A DNA stretch of 64,000 nt from Holdemania sp. Marseille-P2844 (GCF_900120005.1 NZ_LT635449.1:310001-374000); one strand, 5' to 3'. Positions 51,954 to 61,276 are shown, numbered from the stretch's first letter. Notes: generated by a model not told the origin, from the letters alone. Translations and numbers: made by a program.

Positions 51954-53558
51954 TTATTCAACAGTTTCCACAAGAATCGAGCACTTTTCCCGCCCGCGGA
52001 AGCGGTTGATCTGCAGCTGACCGATCCAGCTGACCGGATGCGGATTGTCCAGTTCCCGGTTAAAGCTGATCGCGTCGATCAGATCGACGCCGTTGGTCGT
52101 CTGCCATTTAGGATAAACTTCTTTCATTTTGGCGTATTGCAGAATCGTCAGCCCGCTGACCTCAAAGGTCACCGGCTCAAACTGCTGCCCAAACGGAGCC
52201 AACTGATCCAGCTCATGCAGCGCCGTCAGATTGATTTCCTGAGCGCTGACCGGCAATACCTGCAGCGTCGGCTCCTGCAGCGCTAAATTCAGCGTTTTCA
52301 TTTTAGCCAGGATCGCCTGCCTCAACGGTTCCAGCTGATCCGCCGCGACTTCGATGCCGGCTGCCTGAGCATGGCCGCCAAACTGGATCAGATACCCGCG
52401 CAGATCCTCAAAGAAGGTCTGGATATCCAAACCCGGTACGCTGCGCACCGAACCTTTGTAGCCCTGAGCGCTGGGCGCCAGCACCAGCGTCGGCCGATGC
52501 GTTTCGTTCATGATCCGGCCCGCGACCAGACCGACGATGCCTTCGTGGAATTCCCCGTCCGCAATCACATGGAAAGGATCCTCAGGATGCATCTGTTCCA
52601 TCGCCGTTTTGGTCATCTTGTCGCTCATCTGGCGGCGCTTCTGATTAATCTGGCGGATCTGCGCCGCCGCGGATTCGATCTGTGCCGGATCTTCCAGCAG
52701 CAGATAGCGCACGATGTTGTTGATATTGCACAGCTCGGCCAGCCGGCCAGCAGCGTTGAGCTTCGGCACGATCTGGTAGGCGACTTCTTTCTCCGTCCAC
52801 AGCTCGCATTTCTTTTCATTGAGCGCTTCGATCGCCGTAAACTGGCGTTCGTTAAGATATTTCAGTCCCAGCCGCACCAGAATCCGGTTTTCTTCCCACA
52901 GCGGCATCATATCGGCAATCGTCGCGATCGCCGCCAGCATGATCGGACGTTTGCGCGGACCCGTCATCGCCATCGACAGCTGCAGCGCCACCCCGGCTCC
53001 GCAGCAATACTGCCATGGCCTGCCCATCCGCGACGGGTGCAGCAGCGTCAGACATTCAGGCTCCTGCTGGATTACGTGATGATCGGTGACGATCACTTCC
53101 ACGCCCAGCTGCTTCGCCAAGGCCAGCGCGGGATGCGCCGCCACGCCGTTATCCACGGTCAGGATCAGCGAATAGCCCTTTTCCCTGGCCAGCTGCACGG
53201 TCTGCGCAGATAAGCCATAACCCTCGTTGAGCCGGTGGGGAACGTAAAACCCGTTGACAATTCCTGTTCGGTCAAGCGCCTCTTTCATGATTGCGGTCGC
53301 GCACAGGCCATCGGCGTCATAATCGCCGGCGATCAGCACTTTTTCATGCCGCTGACGCGCGGTGTCCAGCCGTTTTAAAATCTGCGTGAGTTCCGGGCTT
53401 TGGCAAGGATGCAGCGTCAGATCCGGATTCAGCACCTGACGGATTTGTTCATCGTCCTGGCAGCGGCAGGCCAGCACCTTCGCGCACAGTTCGCTGACGC
53501 CAAATTCCTGCCGGATCCGTTTTTCTTCGCCGTTGGTTTCAATTCGTTCAATTTTCAT
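51954..53558 (-). CDS. recJ: single-stranded-DNA exonuclease RecJ
   Basis: 534 residues, shorter than B. subtilis RecJ (about 790) and close to the E. coli-type core. DHH-family motifs: IAGDYDADG (about 76-84), TDHH (about 155), and the C-terminal DHHA1 motif GGHAQAAG (about 392-399), followed by an OB-like domain. 5'-3' nuclease in recombination and repair. ATG at 53556-53558 with AGGTGA; the GTG three codons earlier is within that site. Confidence 0.94.
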   Translation of the reverse strand: MKIERIETNGEEKRIRQEFGVSELCAKVLACRCQDDEQIRQVLNPDLTLHPCQSPELTQILKRLDTARQRHEKVLIAGDYDADGLCATAIMKEALDRTGIVNGFYVPHRLNEGYGLSAQTVQLAREKGYSLILTVDNGVAAHPALALAKQLGVEVIVTDHHVIQQEPECLTLLHPSRMGRPWQYCCGAGVALQLSMAMTGPRKRPIMLAAIATIADMMPLWEENRILVRLGLKYLNERQFTAIEALNEKKCELWTEKEVAYQIVPKLNAAGRLAELCNINNIVRYLLLEDPAQIESAAAQIRQINQKRRQMSDKMTKTAMEQMHPEDPFHVIADGEFHEGIVGLVAGRIMNETHRPTLVLAPSAQGYKGSVRSVPGLDIQTFFEDLRGYLIQFGGHAQAAGIEVAADQLEPLRQAILAKMKTLNLALQEPTLQVLPVSAQEINLTALHELDQLAPFGQQFEPVTFEVSGLTILQYAKMKEVYPKWQTTNGVDLIDAISFNRELDNPHPVSWIGQLQINRFRGREKCSILVETVE

Positions 53559-53578
53559 ATTTTTCACCTGTATTGTTT

Positions 53579-53607
53579 ATTTTATCATAAAATACGCTGT
53601 CTGTCTG
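53579..53607 (-). promoter_or_regulatory. promoter of recJ
   Basis: -35 CAGACA (53602-53607), 17-bp spacer, extended -10 TGATAAAAT (core 53579-53584). Confidence 0.45.
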
Positions 53608-53629
53608 GGCTCGCGCTCCTTTCTAATGC

Positions 53630-53653
53630 ACAAAAGGCGGCTCGCGCCGCCTT
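53630..53653 (-). terminator. intrinsic terminator after secDF
   Basis: AAGGCGGC-GCGA-GCCGCCTT hairpin followed by TTG on the minus strand; strong stem, short T-run. Confidence 0.7.
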
Positions 53654-53661
53654 CCTGATGG

Positions 53662-55956
53662 TTAATCGTTGATGCCTGGAATCGTCAGTTCGTCCAGTTT
53701 TTCTTTTTTGACTTTCTTCTTTTTCTTTTCCTTCGGCTTCACATGGGTGCGAATAGCATACCACATCTGCGGCGCAATGAAGATCGAGGAGAAGGTGCCG
53801 GCGATCAGACCGACGAACATCGCGAAGTTGAACGTGACGATCGCACCCGATCCCATCAACAGCAGCGCGATGATCGGCAGCAGCGTTGTGATCGAAGAGA
53901 AGACGGAACGCACCAGCGTCTTATCCAGCGAGTCGTTGACGATCTGCTTGTAATCTTCGTTTGTCAGCTTCGGCTTGCGGCTTTCCGCCACCGACTCGCG
54001 GACGCGGTCGAAGACGACGATCGAGTTGTTGATCGAATAGCCGATGATCGCCAGAATGACGGAAATCAGCTCGATGTTGATTTCCATTCTGAAGATGGCG
54101 AAGATCGCCAGAACGATTGCAACGTCATGAACCAGCGCAACGATACAGCTGACCGCATAATCCCATTTAAAGCGGATCGTGATGTAGATCAGCATCGCCA
54201 CCCACGCCAGCAAGGACAGTGCGATCGCGTTCTTGACCAACTCGCGGCCGACGACCGGCGTAACGACGTTATCGTTTGGCTCAATTCCATATTTCGCCGT
54301 CAGCGTTTCCTTGATCGAAGTCAGCTGATCCTGTTCCAACGCCTGGTTCAGCGTGACGTAAACAACCTTATCGCCGGAAGCCTGTACGCGGCTCGGCTTG
54401 TAGCCCAGCGCTTCAAAATCGCTGCGGACCTCATTGGTATTCAGCGTTTCATTGGATGAAACGGTAATCTTCGTGCCGCTGGAGAAGTCGATCCCCAAAT
54501 TCAGCGCACCCTTGCCGCCAAAGCCGTTGACGCAGATCATCACGACCGCCGCCGCCAGAATAATCAGGCTGGTTGTAATCAAATACTTCGCTTTGCCGAC
54601 AAAGTCGACCTTCTTAAACGGACCGAAATAAAACTGTTCCTGACGCTTGGCCACATCCGGAATATTCGACTGCTTCACGCCGAACCAGATCTTCTTGTTG
54701 TCCAGCGCGCCGGACTTCACGATCTGATTGACTAAGAAGCGGGAGACATACACGTTTAACACCATCGTGCAGAAAACGGTGACCATCAGCATCGTCGCAA
54801 AGCCCTTGACTGCGCCGGTGCCGAAGATATACATGATCAACGCCGCTAAGAGCGTCGTGAACTGCGCGTCGAAGATCGTCGCAAACGAAGTCGACTGTCC
54901 TTCTTTGACGGCGTTCTGAACGGAACGGCCGGCGTACAGCTCGTCTTTGATGCGTTCGAAGGTGATGATGTTCGCGTCCACGGTCATGCCGACGCCTAAA
55001 ACCAGCGCTGCGATGCCCGGCAGCGTAAAGACGCCGCCCATGCCGCCGTAAATCGCGAAGACCGCGAAGATATACAGCGCCAGCATCACGTCGGCAATCA
55101 CGCCCGCGAAACGGTAGACGACCAACATGAAGACCATGACTAACGCCACGCCGACGATGCCCGCCGTCGCAGTCTTGTTAAACGCGCCGATGCCATAGTC
55201 GGCACTGACGACGTTGGAGTAAATTTCTGTCATCTTGACAGGCAGACTGCCGGAATTGATCAGCTCCGCCAGCTCGCGCGCTTCGCTTTCCGTAAAGCCG
55301 CCGCTGATGACGCAGTCGCCGGAAATTGCCGACTTGACCTGCGCCGCGCTGATATACTTCGCTTCGCCCCCGGCCTGCGCTACGGCCGCTTCCTTGACAT
55401 AGGAATCGCCGTCTTCATAATCCAGCCAGACAATCATAATGTTGTTGCCGGTTCCCATTTCGGAAACCTTCTGCGTGATTTCCGCAAACTTCGCCTGATC
55501 GGCAATCTTCAAGCTGACGACCGGCGCGCCGTTTTCATACCCTAAAGAAGCGCCGCCTTCCTTGATGATGCTTGCATCGGAAAGCAGGTTGTCGTTGACG
55601 TCGCGGAACGTTAAGTTCGCGGTCGAGGAAATCACCCGCCGGGCTTCCTCCTGATCCTTGACCCCCGCCAGCTGCACGCGGATGCGGTCGTTGCCTTCAA
55701 TCAAAATCTGAGGTTCGCTGACCCCCAGTACGTTAATGCGCTTGCTGACGCTTTCCGCCACCGCGGACATCGCCGGCAAATCTTTGCCTTCCTGCAGCGG
55801 GCTGATCTGATAGACGATCTCAAAGCCGCCCTGCAAATCCAAACCCAGCGTCGTGTTTCTGGCGACATCCTGCGCGAAGATGCCGATCATTGCAAAGATG
55901 GCAACAACAGTCACGATGAAGACCGTTAAACGACTTGTTCTTGTCCCCTTTTTCAT
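53662..55956 (-). CDS. secDF: fused protein translocase subunit SecDF
   Basis: 764 residues joining SecD (about 1-430: TM1, GLDLQGG near 35, large external P1 domain, five membrane helices) and SecF (about 450-750: TM, GIDFSSGT, five helices). It uses the proton gradient to pull exported proteins through SecYEG. The Lys-rich C-terminus is cytoplasmic. ATGA overlap with comN upstream; same neighbours as in B. subtilis. Confidence 0.97.
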   Translation of the reverse strand: MKKGTRTSRLTVFIVTVVAIFAMIGIFAQDVARNTTLGLDLQGGFEIVYQISPLQEGKDLPAMSAVAESVSKRINVLGVSEPQILIEGNDRIRVQLAGVKDQEEARRVISSTANLTFRDVNDNLLSDASIIKEGGASLGYENGAPVVSLKIADQAKFAEITQKVSEMGTGNNIMIVWLDYEDGDSYVKEAAVAQAGGEAKYISAAQVKSAISGDCVISGGFTESEARELAELINSGSLPVKMTEIYSNVVSADYGIGAFNKTATAGIVGVALVMVFMLVVYRFAGVIADVMLALYIFAVFAIYGGMGGVFTLPGIAALVLGVGMTVDANIITFERIKDELYAGRSVQNAVKEGQSTSFATIFDAQFTTLLAALIMYIFGTGAVKGFATMLMVTVFCTMVLNVYVSRFLVNQIVKSGALDNKKIWFGVKQSNIPDVAKRQEQFYFGPFKKVDFVGKAKYLITTSLIILAAAVVMICVNGFGGKGALNLGIDFSSGTKITVSSNETLNTNEVRSDFEALGYKPSRVQASGDKVVYVTLNQALEQDQLTSIKETLTAKYGIEPNDNVVTPVVGRELVKNAIALSLLAWVAMLIYITIRFKWDYAVSCIVALVHDVAIVLAIFAIFRMEINIELISVILAIIGYSINNSIVVFDRVRESVAESRKPKLTNEDYKQIVNDSLDKTLVRSVFSSITTLLPIIALLLMGSGAIVTFNFAMFVGLIAGTFSSIFIAPQMWYAIRTHVKPKEKKKKKVKKEKLDELTIPGIND

Positions 55957-56243
55957 ACGTTTCTTCCTCCTATTAAATCGCTAAACTCTGATAATTCTTG
56001 ATGATACCCTTCAATGATCGCCTGCTTTGACAAAAAGCGGACAATCTGATCTGCCGATAAAGATAATATATCATTTACAGCCTCGTGTAAAGTCTTCGGT
56101 TGATTCCTTTTCCACACCAGCTTCTGCATGACATCCTCAAGATTTTTATAGTTTAGGCCGGGAAGCTGTTCACGCTGCAGCTGCTGCAGCTTCAGCATCA
56201 GAGTGAGCTGAATCTGCTTATTTTTCAGATCCAGGGATTCCAT
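55953..56243 (-). CDS. comN: ComN-like post-transcriptional regulator
   Basis: 96 residues, helical. The core LPGLNYKNLEDVMQKLVWKRNQPKTLHEAVNDILSLSADQIVRFLSKQAI matches the Post_transc_reg pattern. In B. subtilis ComN acts on the comE mRNA and lies between spoVB and secDF, as here. Ribosome site GGGGAG. Call rests on pattern plus synteny. Confidence 0.78.
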   Translation of the reverse strand: MESLDLKNKQIQLTLMLKLQQLQREQLPGLNYKNLEDVMQKLVWKRNQPKTLHEAVNDILSLSADQIVRFLSKQAIIEGYHQELSEFSDLIGGRNV

Positions 56244-56264
56244 CTGAACTCTCCCCTTTCTTAA

Positions 56265-56293
56265 TCATACTTATTTATTATAAATCATACTTT
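56265..56293 (+). promoter_or_regulatory. candidate sigma-E promoter of spoVB
   Basis: TCATACT (56265-56271), 14-bp spacer, CATACTTT (56286-56293). The sigma-E consensus is about KMATATT-N14-CATACANT, matched at 6/7 and 7/8 positions. The predicted start is about 16 bases before the spoVB ATG. spoVB is sigma-E-dependent in B. subtilis. Confidence 0.6.
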
Positions 56294-56315
56294 ATAAAAA
56301 GTGGAGGAAAAAGTA

Positions 56316-57638
56316 ATGAAAAAAGAAATCATTCGATCAACTGTCCATCTCCTTACCCTTTCATTGATCGCAAAAATCCTTTCCTTTTTTGTTCGGATCG
56401 CCTGCGCGCGCGTTCTCAGCGCCGAGGCGATGAATTATTACAGTCTGACGATGCCGACGACGGTGTTCCTCATCACGCTCGGCCAGATGGGGCTGCCCAG
56501 CGCCGTCAGCAAGATCATCGCTTCGCGTCAGGACTACACGCCGGTATTAAAAGCGTCCGTTCTGCTTTCGGTGATCAACAACCTGCTTCTGACAGTCTTT
56601 TTCATCCTCGTGATCCCGTTGCTGGCGGCCGTCGTCTTGAAGCAGCAGGTTCTGATTCCGGTACTGCGCGCGGTCGTACCGATCATTCCGCTGGTCAGTA
56701 TCTCAGGGCTGCTGAAAGGTTATTTCATGGGCCGGCAGGAAATTATCCCGCCCACGGCCTGCCAGATCAGCGAGGAAATCACACGGATTCTCTTTCTGAT
56801 CGGCTGCTTCACACTGGCGCCGACGACCGATCCGGTTAAAATGGCGTCGATCGCGGTGTTTTCGATGTCAGTTGGAGAAATGGGCAGCATCGTCCATCTG
56901 CTGATCGCGCTCAAACGTAAAAAAAGGGTGCTGCATCACGTCAGCACCTTAACCGATTCCCTGCATTGGCAGACCGTCAACGAATTGCTCAGCCTGTCGC
57001 TGCCGATGACCGGCAGCCGTTTAATCGGTTCCCTGACGAGTTTTCTGGAACCGATGTGCCTCGTGCTGTTCGCGGGCGTCCTGCTTCAGCAGCAGCTGAT
57101 CACAACCTATGGCCAGCTTAACGGCTACGTCATGCCGTTATTGACGCTGCCCAGCTTTGCGACAATCGCTCTAAGCAACTGGCTGCTGCCCTCGTTTACC
57201 TACCAGGCCAGCCGTCACCGCATGGATCATGCCCGCAAACAATTCTTTCAGATCGGCTTGTGCTGTCTGGGCATCGGCTGCGCCAGCGGACTGACGTTGT
57301 TCTGCTTCGCCGAGCCGATCTGTCAGCTGCTCTATCACCAGACGCAGATGGTCGGCTTGCTGCGCTCGCTGGCGCTGCCGTTTATTCTGTATTCGATCCA
57401 GCCCTGCTTAAGCAGCGTGCTGCACGCGCTCGGCCAGAGTCAGAAGGCGATGATCGACACGACCTGCGGCTGTCTGACGCGCTTAGCCTGCATCAGCTTT
57501 CTGACGATTCCCTTAGGCACGCAGGCTGTCGGAATCGCGTTAGTCAGCGGGATGCTGGTGACGACCGTGCTGCATCTCGGCCGGGTTCTGCGCTGTCTTT
57601 TTCAGGACGAAAAAGCCATTTTTCTGCCACAGGCATAA
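56316..57638 (+). CDS. spoVB: SpoVB-like polysaccharide/lipid flippase
   Basis: 440 residues with about twelve membrane helices of the MOP/PST fold. The N-terminal RSTVHLLTLSLIAKILSFFVRI and QMGLPSAVSKIIASR fit SpoVB/MurJ-like flippases. SpoVB is needed for spore cortex synthesis, presumably moving a lipid-linked precursor. ATG at 56316 with GGAGG. The last 99 bases overlap the end of the opposite DUF421 gene. Synteny with comN-secDF and yrzE supports spoVB over a general polysaccharide flippase. Confidence 0.88.
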   Translation: MKKEIIRSTVHLLTLSLIAKILSFFVRIACARVLSAEAMNYYSLTMPTTVFLITLGQMGLPSAVSKIIASRQDYTPVLKASVLLSVINNLLLTVFFILVIPLLAAVVLKQQVLIPVLRAVVPIIPLVSISGLLKGYFMGRQEIIPPTACQISEEITRILFLIGCFTLAPTTDPVKMASIAVFSMSVGEMGSIVHLLIALKRKKRVLHHVSTLTDSLHWQTVNELLSLSLPMTGSRLIGSLTSFLEPMCLVLFAGVLLQQQLITTYGQLNGYVMPLLTLPSFATIALSNWLLPSFTYQASRHRMDHARKQFFQIGLCCLGIGCASGLTLFCFAEPICQLLYHQTQMVGLLRSLALPFILYSIQPCLSSVLHALGQSQKAMIDTTCGCLTRLACISFLTIPLGTQAVGIALVSGMLVTTVLHLGRVLRCLFQDEKAIFLPQA

Positions 57639-58226
57639 GAACACGTCCGCCGGATCTGAGATGCCTTCGGTTTCAAGCTGTTCGCGCAGCCATGCCTCAT
57701 CCTTGCCGATGGCCTGAAGCACCTGCTGCTGCACGATGCCGTCGGAGATCAGCGGGTCTTTCCACTTCAGCTTGCTGGCATCTTTTTTTAACACCGTCAG
57801 CGTGCCGCTGTTTTCCAGAATCGCAAACTGAACCTCCTCCGGCGTTGAAATGTCCTTATCACGCAGCTGATACATTAAATCGTCGATCGTATAGCGCTGC
57901 TTCTTCATCTCCATCTGGTCGATCATACCGTTATAGATGATCAAACTCGGCTTACCTTCAAAAAAGTCGCGCCATTTCTTCTTTTTCAGGCAGGCCCAGG
58001 CGATGAGGATCTGCAGCACCGTCAGCGTCAGGATCGCAATCAGTGCTTTCCAGATACTCTGGTCCGGTTCGGATATGGACAGGGCGTAAACCTCCGACAT
58101 GACGAAATAAATGACGATATCCAGCACGCTCAGTTCGCCGACCTCGCGCTTGCCCATCACCCGCAGCGAGATGATGATGATCAGATAGAAAAAAATACAT
58201 TTTGAAATGAGTTCAACATATTCCAC
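57540..58226 (-). CDS. DUF421 (YetF/YrbG-type) membrane protein
   Basis: 228 residues. Three N-terminal helices (about 5-75) including LRVMGKREVGELSVLDIVIYFVMSE, then a cytoplasmic DUF421 domain with KPSLIIYNGMID and YTIDDLMYQLRDKDI. Start GTG (58224-58226) with AGGAGG eight bases upstream. Its 3' end overlaps spoVB by 99 bases tail to tail; the final residues (QNPAEMQHGRHQHPAD) are low-complexity and outside the domain. The positional equivalent yrbG neighbours spoVB in B. subtilis. Function unknown. Confidence 0.85.
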   Translation of the reverse strand: MEYVELISKCIFFYLIIIISLRVMGKREVGELSVLDIVIYFVMSEVYALSISEPDQSIWKALIAILTLTVLQILIAWACLKKKKWRDFFEGKPSLIIYNGMIDQMEMKKQRYTIDDLMYQLRDKDISTPEEVQFAILENSGTLTVLKKDASKLKWKDPLISDGIVQQQVLQAIGKDEAWLREQLETEGISDPADVFLCLWQKNGFFVLKKTAQNPAEMQHGRHQHPAD

Positions 58227-58289
58227 TTTGACTTCCTCCTGTTGACATAATTCAGCATTTCCAGCGTAAGATGGGAGTGAGGTGACATC

Positions 58290-58640
58290 ATGAAACACTT
58301 GCTTGACCCCTATCTCAGACTGGCCGCCGTCTTTCTCGGCGGTTCCCTCTTAGTTTCGTTCTTATTCAGCGTTTTATACTATTTTAACTGGATGGGAACG
58401 CCGATTTATCAAATTGGCTGTCTTTTATGCGGCGTGCTGCTGTACGCAGTGTGCGGAATTCTATTTGCTCAGAAAGCCAAGCGCAAGGTGCTGCTGCAGG
58501 CGTTGGTGCTGTTAATCGTGCTGGTGGTGCTGGGCGTGCTGTTAATGGAAGAGAAAAGCTGGGCTGCTCTGGGCGCGTTGGCGGCGAAGGGAATCTGTTT
58601 TCTGGCCGGCTGCGTCGTGATGATCAGCAAACATAATTAA
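58290..58640 (+). CDS. yrzE: TIGR04086/YrzE-like membrane protein
   Basis: 116 residues, four membrane helices, no charged motif. Length, topology and position beside spoVB and a DUF421 gene match YrzE. Ribosome site GAGGTG. Function unknown. Confidence 0.72.
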   Translation: MKHLLDPYLRLAAVFLGGSLLVSFLFSVLYYFNWMGTPIYQIGCLLCGVLLYAVCGILFAQKAKRKVLLQALVLLIVLVVLGVLLMEEKSWAALGALAAKGICFLAGCVVMISKHN

Positions 58641-58658
58641 ACTCTTTTCCCTTTGGAC

Positions 58659-58686
58659 GGCGATGAAAATGCCCATCGCCTTTTTT
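58659..58686 (+). terminator. intrinsic terminator after yrzE
   Basis: GGCGATG/CATCGCC stem followed by TTTTTT. Confidence 0.8.
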
Positions 58687-58917
58687 ATTGTTTGATCGCG
58701 GTCATCCTAAAAAACAGGGCGTGCGGCTCCGGGATTCCAGACTTGGATGATCCTACCTTAAAAAAGAAAAAATTGTGAACTGATCTTTCTCCTCTTCTAT
58801 TTCAAGCTTTTCACCTGCCGGCGGATTTTCAGACAACTTTACCTTGTTGAAGCACAGAAACGCCTATGACTTTTCGCGATCAATCGTTTTAATTAGAATG
58901 GATTAAGGTTATCGCAT
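58687..58917. other. intergenic stretch with nothing recognised
   Basis: About 230 bases between two terminators. No ORF with a ribosome site, no clear promoter or structured RNA seen. Confidence 0.4.
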
Positions 58918-58954
58918 AAAAAAAGGAAACATCAGGTTCGCTGATCTTTCCTTT
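58918..58954 (-). terminator. intrinsic terminator after the cysteine desulfidase gene
   Basis: AAAGGAAA/TTTCCTTT outer and ATCAG/CTGAT inner pairing, then a T-run on the minus strand, about 95 bases past the stop. Confidence 0.75.
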
Positions 58955-59049
58955 ATCGTTCTGCTTTCTCTTTTTATCTGGAATTTCCAGCTTTATTCTT
59001 TCCACCGAAAGGCCGGTAATTCAACCCGCGCTGCACTGAACTGGGAACG

Positions 59050-60321
59050 CTAGTCGTTGATCATCATATTTAAAATGACCTGATCGGTGATCCGCATTCC
59101 ATCCCGGCTCAGCTTGCCGACGGCGTCGATCGTCTGTTCGATATCATGCTTGATGATGCCGGTATCTTCCTCAAACGCGATGTTGTTGAGCGCCATCTGA
59201 TGCGCGATCACGCCGCAGCTTAAAGCGGAAGCGATCTTGCTGGCGCAGGAAGGCTTTGCCCCGTCGCAGATCATGCCGGAAATTGTCCCGGCTAAATTCG
59301 TGATTGTCATCTCGATCTGACGCAGATTGCCGCCGGCCAGCCAGGTGATCGCGCTGAACGCGCCGCACGCCGCGCTGACGGCGCCGCAATAGGCCGACAG
59401 CCGGCCAATCCCGGTCTTTAAATGCACGGTGATCAGATTGCTTAAGGCCAGCGCCTGGAACATTTTTTCCTCGCTGATGCCTTTTTCCCGGGCGTACACG
59501 ACGACCGGGACCGAGCAGGTCATGCCCTGATTGCCGCTGCCGGAATTGACGACGACCGGCAGGTTGCAGCCGCTCATCCGCGCGTCGGAACCGCTGGCGG
59601 CGTACGCGATGACCTTCGTAAACAAATCGTTGGGATTGTTTTTCATCATAATCCGGCCGACCTGCGAACCGAATGGATTCTTTAAGCCTTCCTCGGCGAT
59701 CGCCATGTTGCATTCCACCTGCTTTTCAAGCAGCGGCCGGATTTCGCTGAGATCTTCATTTTCGACATAAGCGACGATCGATTCCACGGTCAGCCGGCTG
59801 CGGTCAATCGCGCTGACCGGCTGACTGGAACAATCATCCTTATCCAGCAGAACTTCTCCGTTCTTTATAATTTTCGTAATGTTGGTATGCTCGCGCTTGA
59901 TCTGCAGCTGAACCTGATTTTCAGCCTGTTCCAGAACCGCCCAGATCTGCAGGTTTTCCTCGCCTTCAATCAGTTCCACCTTGCATAAATCGCTCTTTAA
60001 CAGCTCCTTGACCCGCGCGACGTCCTGCGCCGTGCTGCCGGCGATGACCTGCAGCCCTTTTGACGCGTCGCCGCAGACGACGCCCATCAGCGCCGCGGTC
60101 TTAATTCCTTTTAAATTCACGGTGTTGGGAACGACGACGCCTTTCACGTTCTTCACAATGTTGCCGGAACAGCGCACCGTCATTTTCTCCGGGAACGCTC
60201 CCAGCACTTCTTTGGCCTTCGCGCAGGCATAAGCGATCGCGATCGGCTCAGTGCAGCCCAGCGCCGGAATCAGTTCTTCTTTTAATATCGGATAGACAAG
60301 CTCTTTAATCCCTTCTGGCAT
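59050..60321 (-). CDS. cyuA: L-cysteine desulfidase family protein (UPF0597, CyuA/YhaM)
   Basis: 423 residues. ALGCTEPIAIAYA near the start and GMICDGAKPSCASKIASALS (about 337-356) hold the Cys residues expected to bind a [4Fe-4S] cluster, as in serine dehydratase alpha relatives; GNQGMTCSVPVVVYA is also conserved. Breaks cysteine to pyruvate, ammonia and sulfide, so likely an anaerobic catabolic enzyme. ATG with GAGGAGG. The 5' leader is about 95 nt with a weak AAAACC/GGTTTT hairpin but no known riboswitch. No dedicated transporter is adjacent. Confidence 0.88.
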   Translation of the reverse strand: MPEGIKELVYPILKEELIPALGCTEPIAIAYACAKAKEVLGAFPEKMTVRCSGNIVKNVKGVVVPNTVNLKGIKTAALMGVVCGDASKGLQVIAGSTAQDVARVKELLKSDLCKVELIEGEENLQIWAVLEQAENQVQLQIKREHTNITKIIKNGEVLLDKDDCSSQPVSAIDRSRLTVESIVAYVENEDLSEIRPLLEKQVECNMAIAEEGLKNPFGSQVGRIMMKNNPNDLFTKVIAYAASGSDARMSGCNLPVVVNSGSGNQGMTCSVPVVVYAREKGISEEKMFQALALSNLITVHLKTGIGRLSAYCGAVSAACGAFSAITWLAGGNLRQIEMTITNLAGTISGMICDGAKPSCASKIASALSCGVIAHQMALNNIAFEEDTGIIKHDIEQTIDAVGKLSRDGMRITDQVILNMMIND

Positions 60322-60421
60322 GGATATTCCTCCTCGTTTCTTTTCTGCTTCCTGGGTCGTATTCCCCGCAGCTTTTTTACGGTATCAAAACCGGATTGAT
60401 CTGGTTTTTTACTCTGCTTTC

Positions 60422-60427
60422 ATTATA
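60422..60427 (-). promoter_or_regulatory. -10 element of the cysteine desulfidase gene
   Basis: Perfect TATAAT without a good -35, 100 bases before the start codon. Confidence 0.4.
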
Positions 60428-60531
60428 CCGTGTTCCCAACGGAAATTCATCCAGAAATTCGACCGGAACTCCGATTTATTTCCCATGTTTTTCTGCAAGC
60501 TGAAAACACTGACTTAACTCCACTTTTCCGC

Positions 60532-60557
60532 AAAAAAACCGGACAGGTCATCCGGTT
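60532..60557 (-). terminator. intrinsic terminator after the HEAT-repeat gene
   Basis: AACCGGA/TCCGGTT stem, seven-base loop, T7 on the minus strand. The 125 bases between it and the gene (60558-60682) show no further gene. Confidence 0.8.
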
Positions 60558-60682
60558 AGGTTCTTACCCGAAATTGGACAAAGAAAAAAGTCACGCAGGA
60601 TAAAGCTTCATTTAACGCTTACTCCTGCCAGCTTCTTTGTATGGACATTCTATGTCTGCTCGAAACCGAGTAAGAGCCTCAG

Positions 60683-61159
60683 TTACAGAGATTCGTTTCG
60701 GTTTTCCTCTGCGGATTGGGTTTGAATTGCCTGCAGCGTCTTTTGAATATCCTTCGCGATCAACCGCTGCATCGTTTCCGGCACATCCTGGATCTGCGCG
60801 CCGGTTAAAGCAGCGAGGATCGAAGGCTTGAGCGAGGGATGCGCGGCGCTCAGAGAAGGCAGGGCCTGAATGCACTGACGGCGTGTGATCGGTTTGGGAT
60901 CCTGAATCAACGCCAGGCAGAAAGGCAGTGCGGCAGCGCAGGTCTTCTCCTCTACCCAGCGGGCATTGGCCCCGATCAAAAGCAGGCCGCGGGTGCGGAC
61001 ATAAGACTGAGGATCCTGAAGCAGCGCCACGAACCTGTCAAAATAGTATGAAACCTCCGCGCGGGTCTCACTGATCGCCAACAGGTGCTTTAACGCCTGA
61101 TACGCGGTCTTCTGATCTTTATTTTTCAATTCTTCAATCTGAGCTTCAATCGGATTCAT
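60683..61159 (-). CDS. small HEAT-like repeat protein
   Basis: 158 residues of paired helices resembling HEAT/armadillo repeats (SYVRTRGLLLIGANARW, KPITRRQCIQALPSLSAAHPSL, QRLIAKDIQKTLQAI). Similar Firmicutes proteins are often labelled SufBD protein without support. No catalytic motif; probably a binding scaffold. Ribosome site GAGGTG. Monocistronic. Confidence 0.72.
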   Translation of the reverse strand: MNPIEAQIEELKNKDQKTAYQALKHLLAISETRAEVSYYFDRFVALLQDPQSYVRTRGLLLIGANARWVEEKTCAAALPFCLALIQDPKPITRRQCIQALPSLSAAHPSLKPSILAALTGAQIQDVPETMQRLIAKDIQKTLQAIQTQSAEENRNESL

Positions 61160-61276
61160 CTGCGATCACCTCGTTCTCATTAGACCATTCTGACCTCGTC
61201 CCGTCAACTCTTTTTCGCTGATGGATTCAAGCGTTCTTGCCTCCGGTCTTTGTGTGATCAGATAAGTCCGTTTTGA

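Noticed and set aside
60322-60421. Riboswitch in the cysteine desulfidase leader
   Set aside because: Only one weak AAAACC/GGTTTT hairpin; no conserved aptamer motif recognised.
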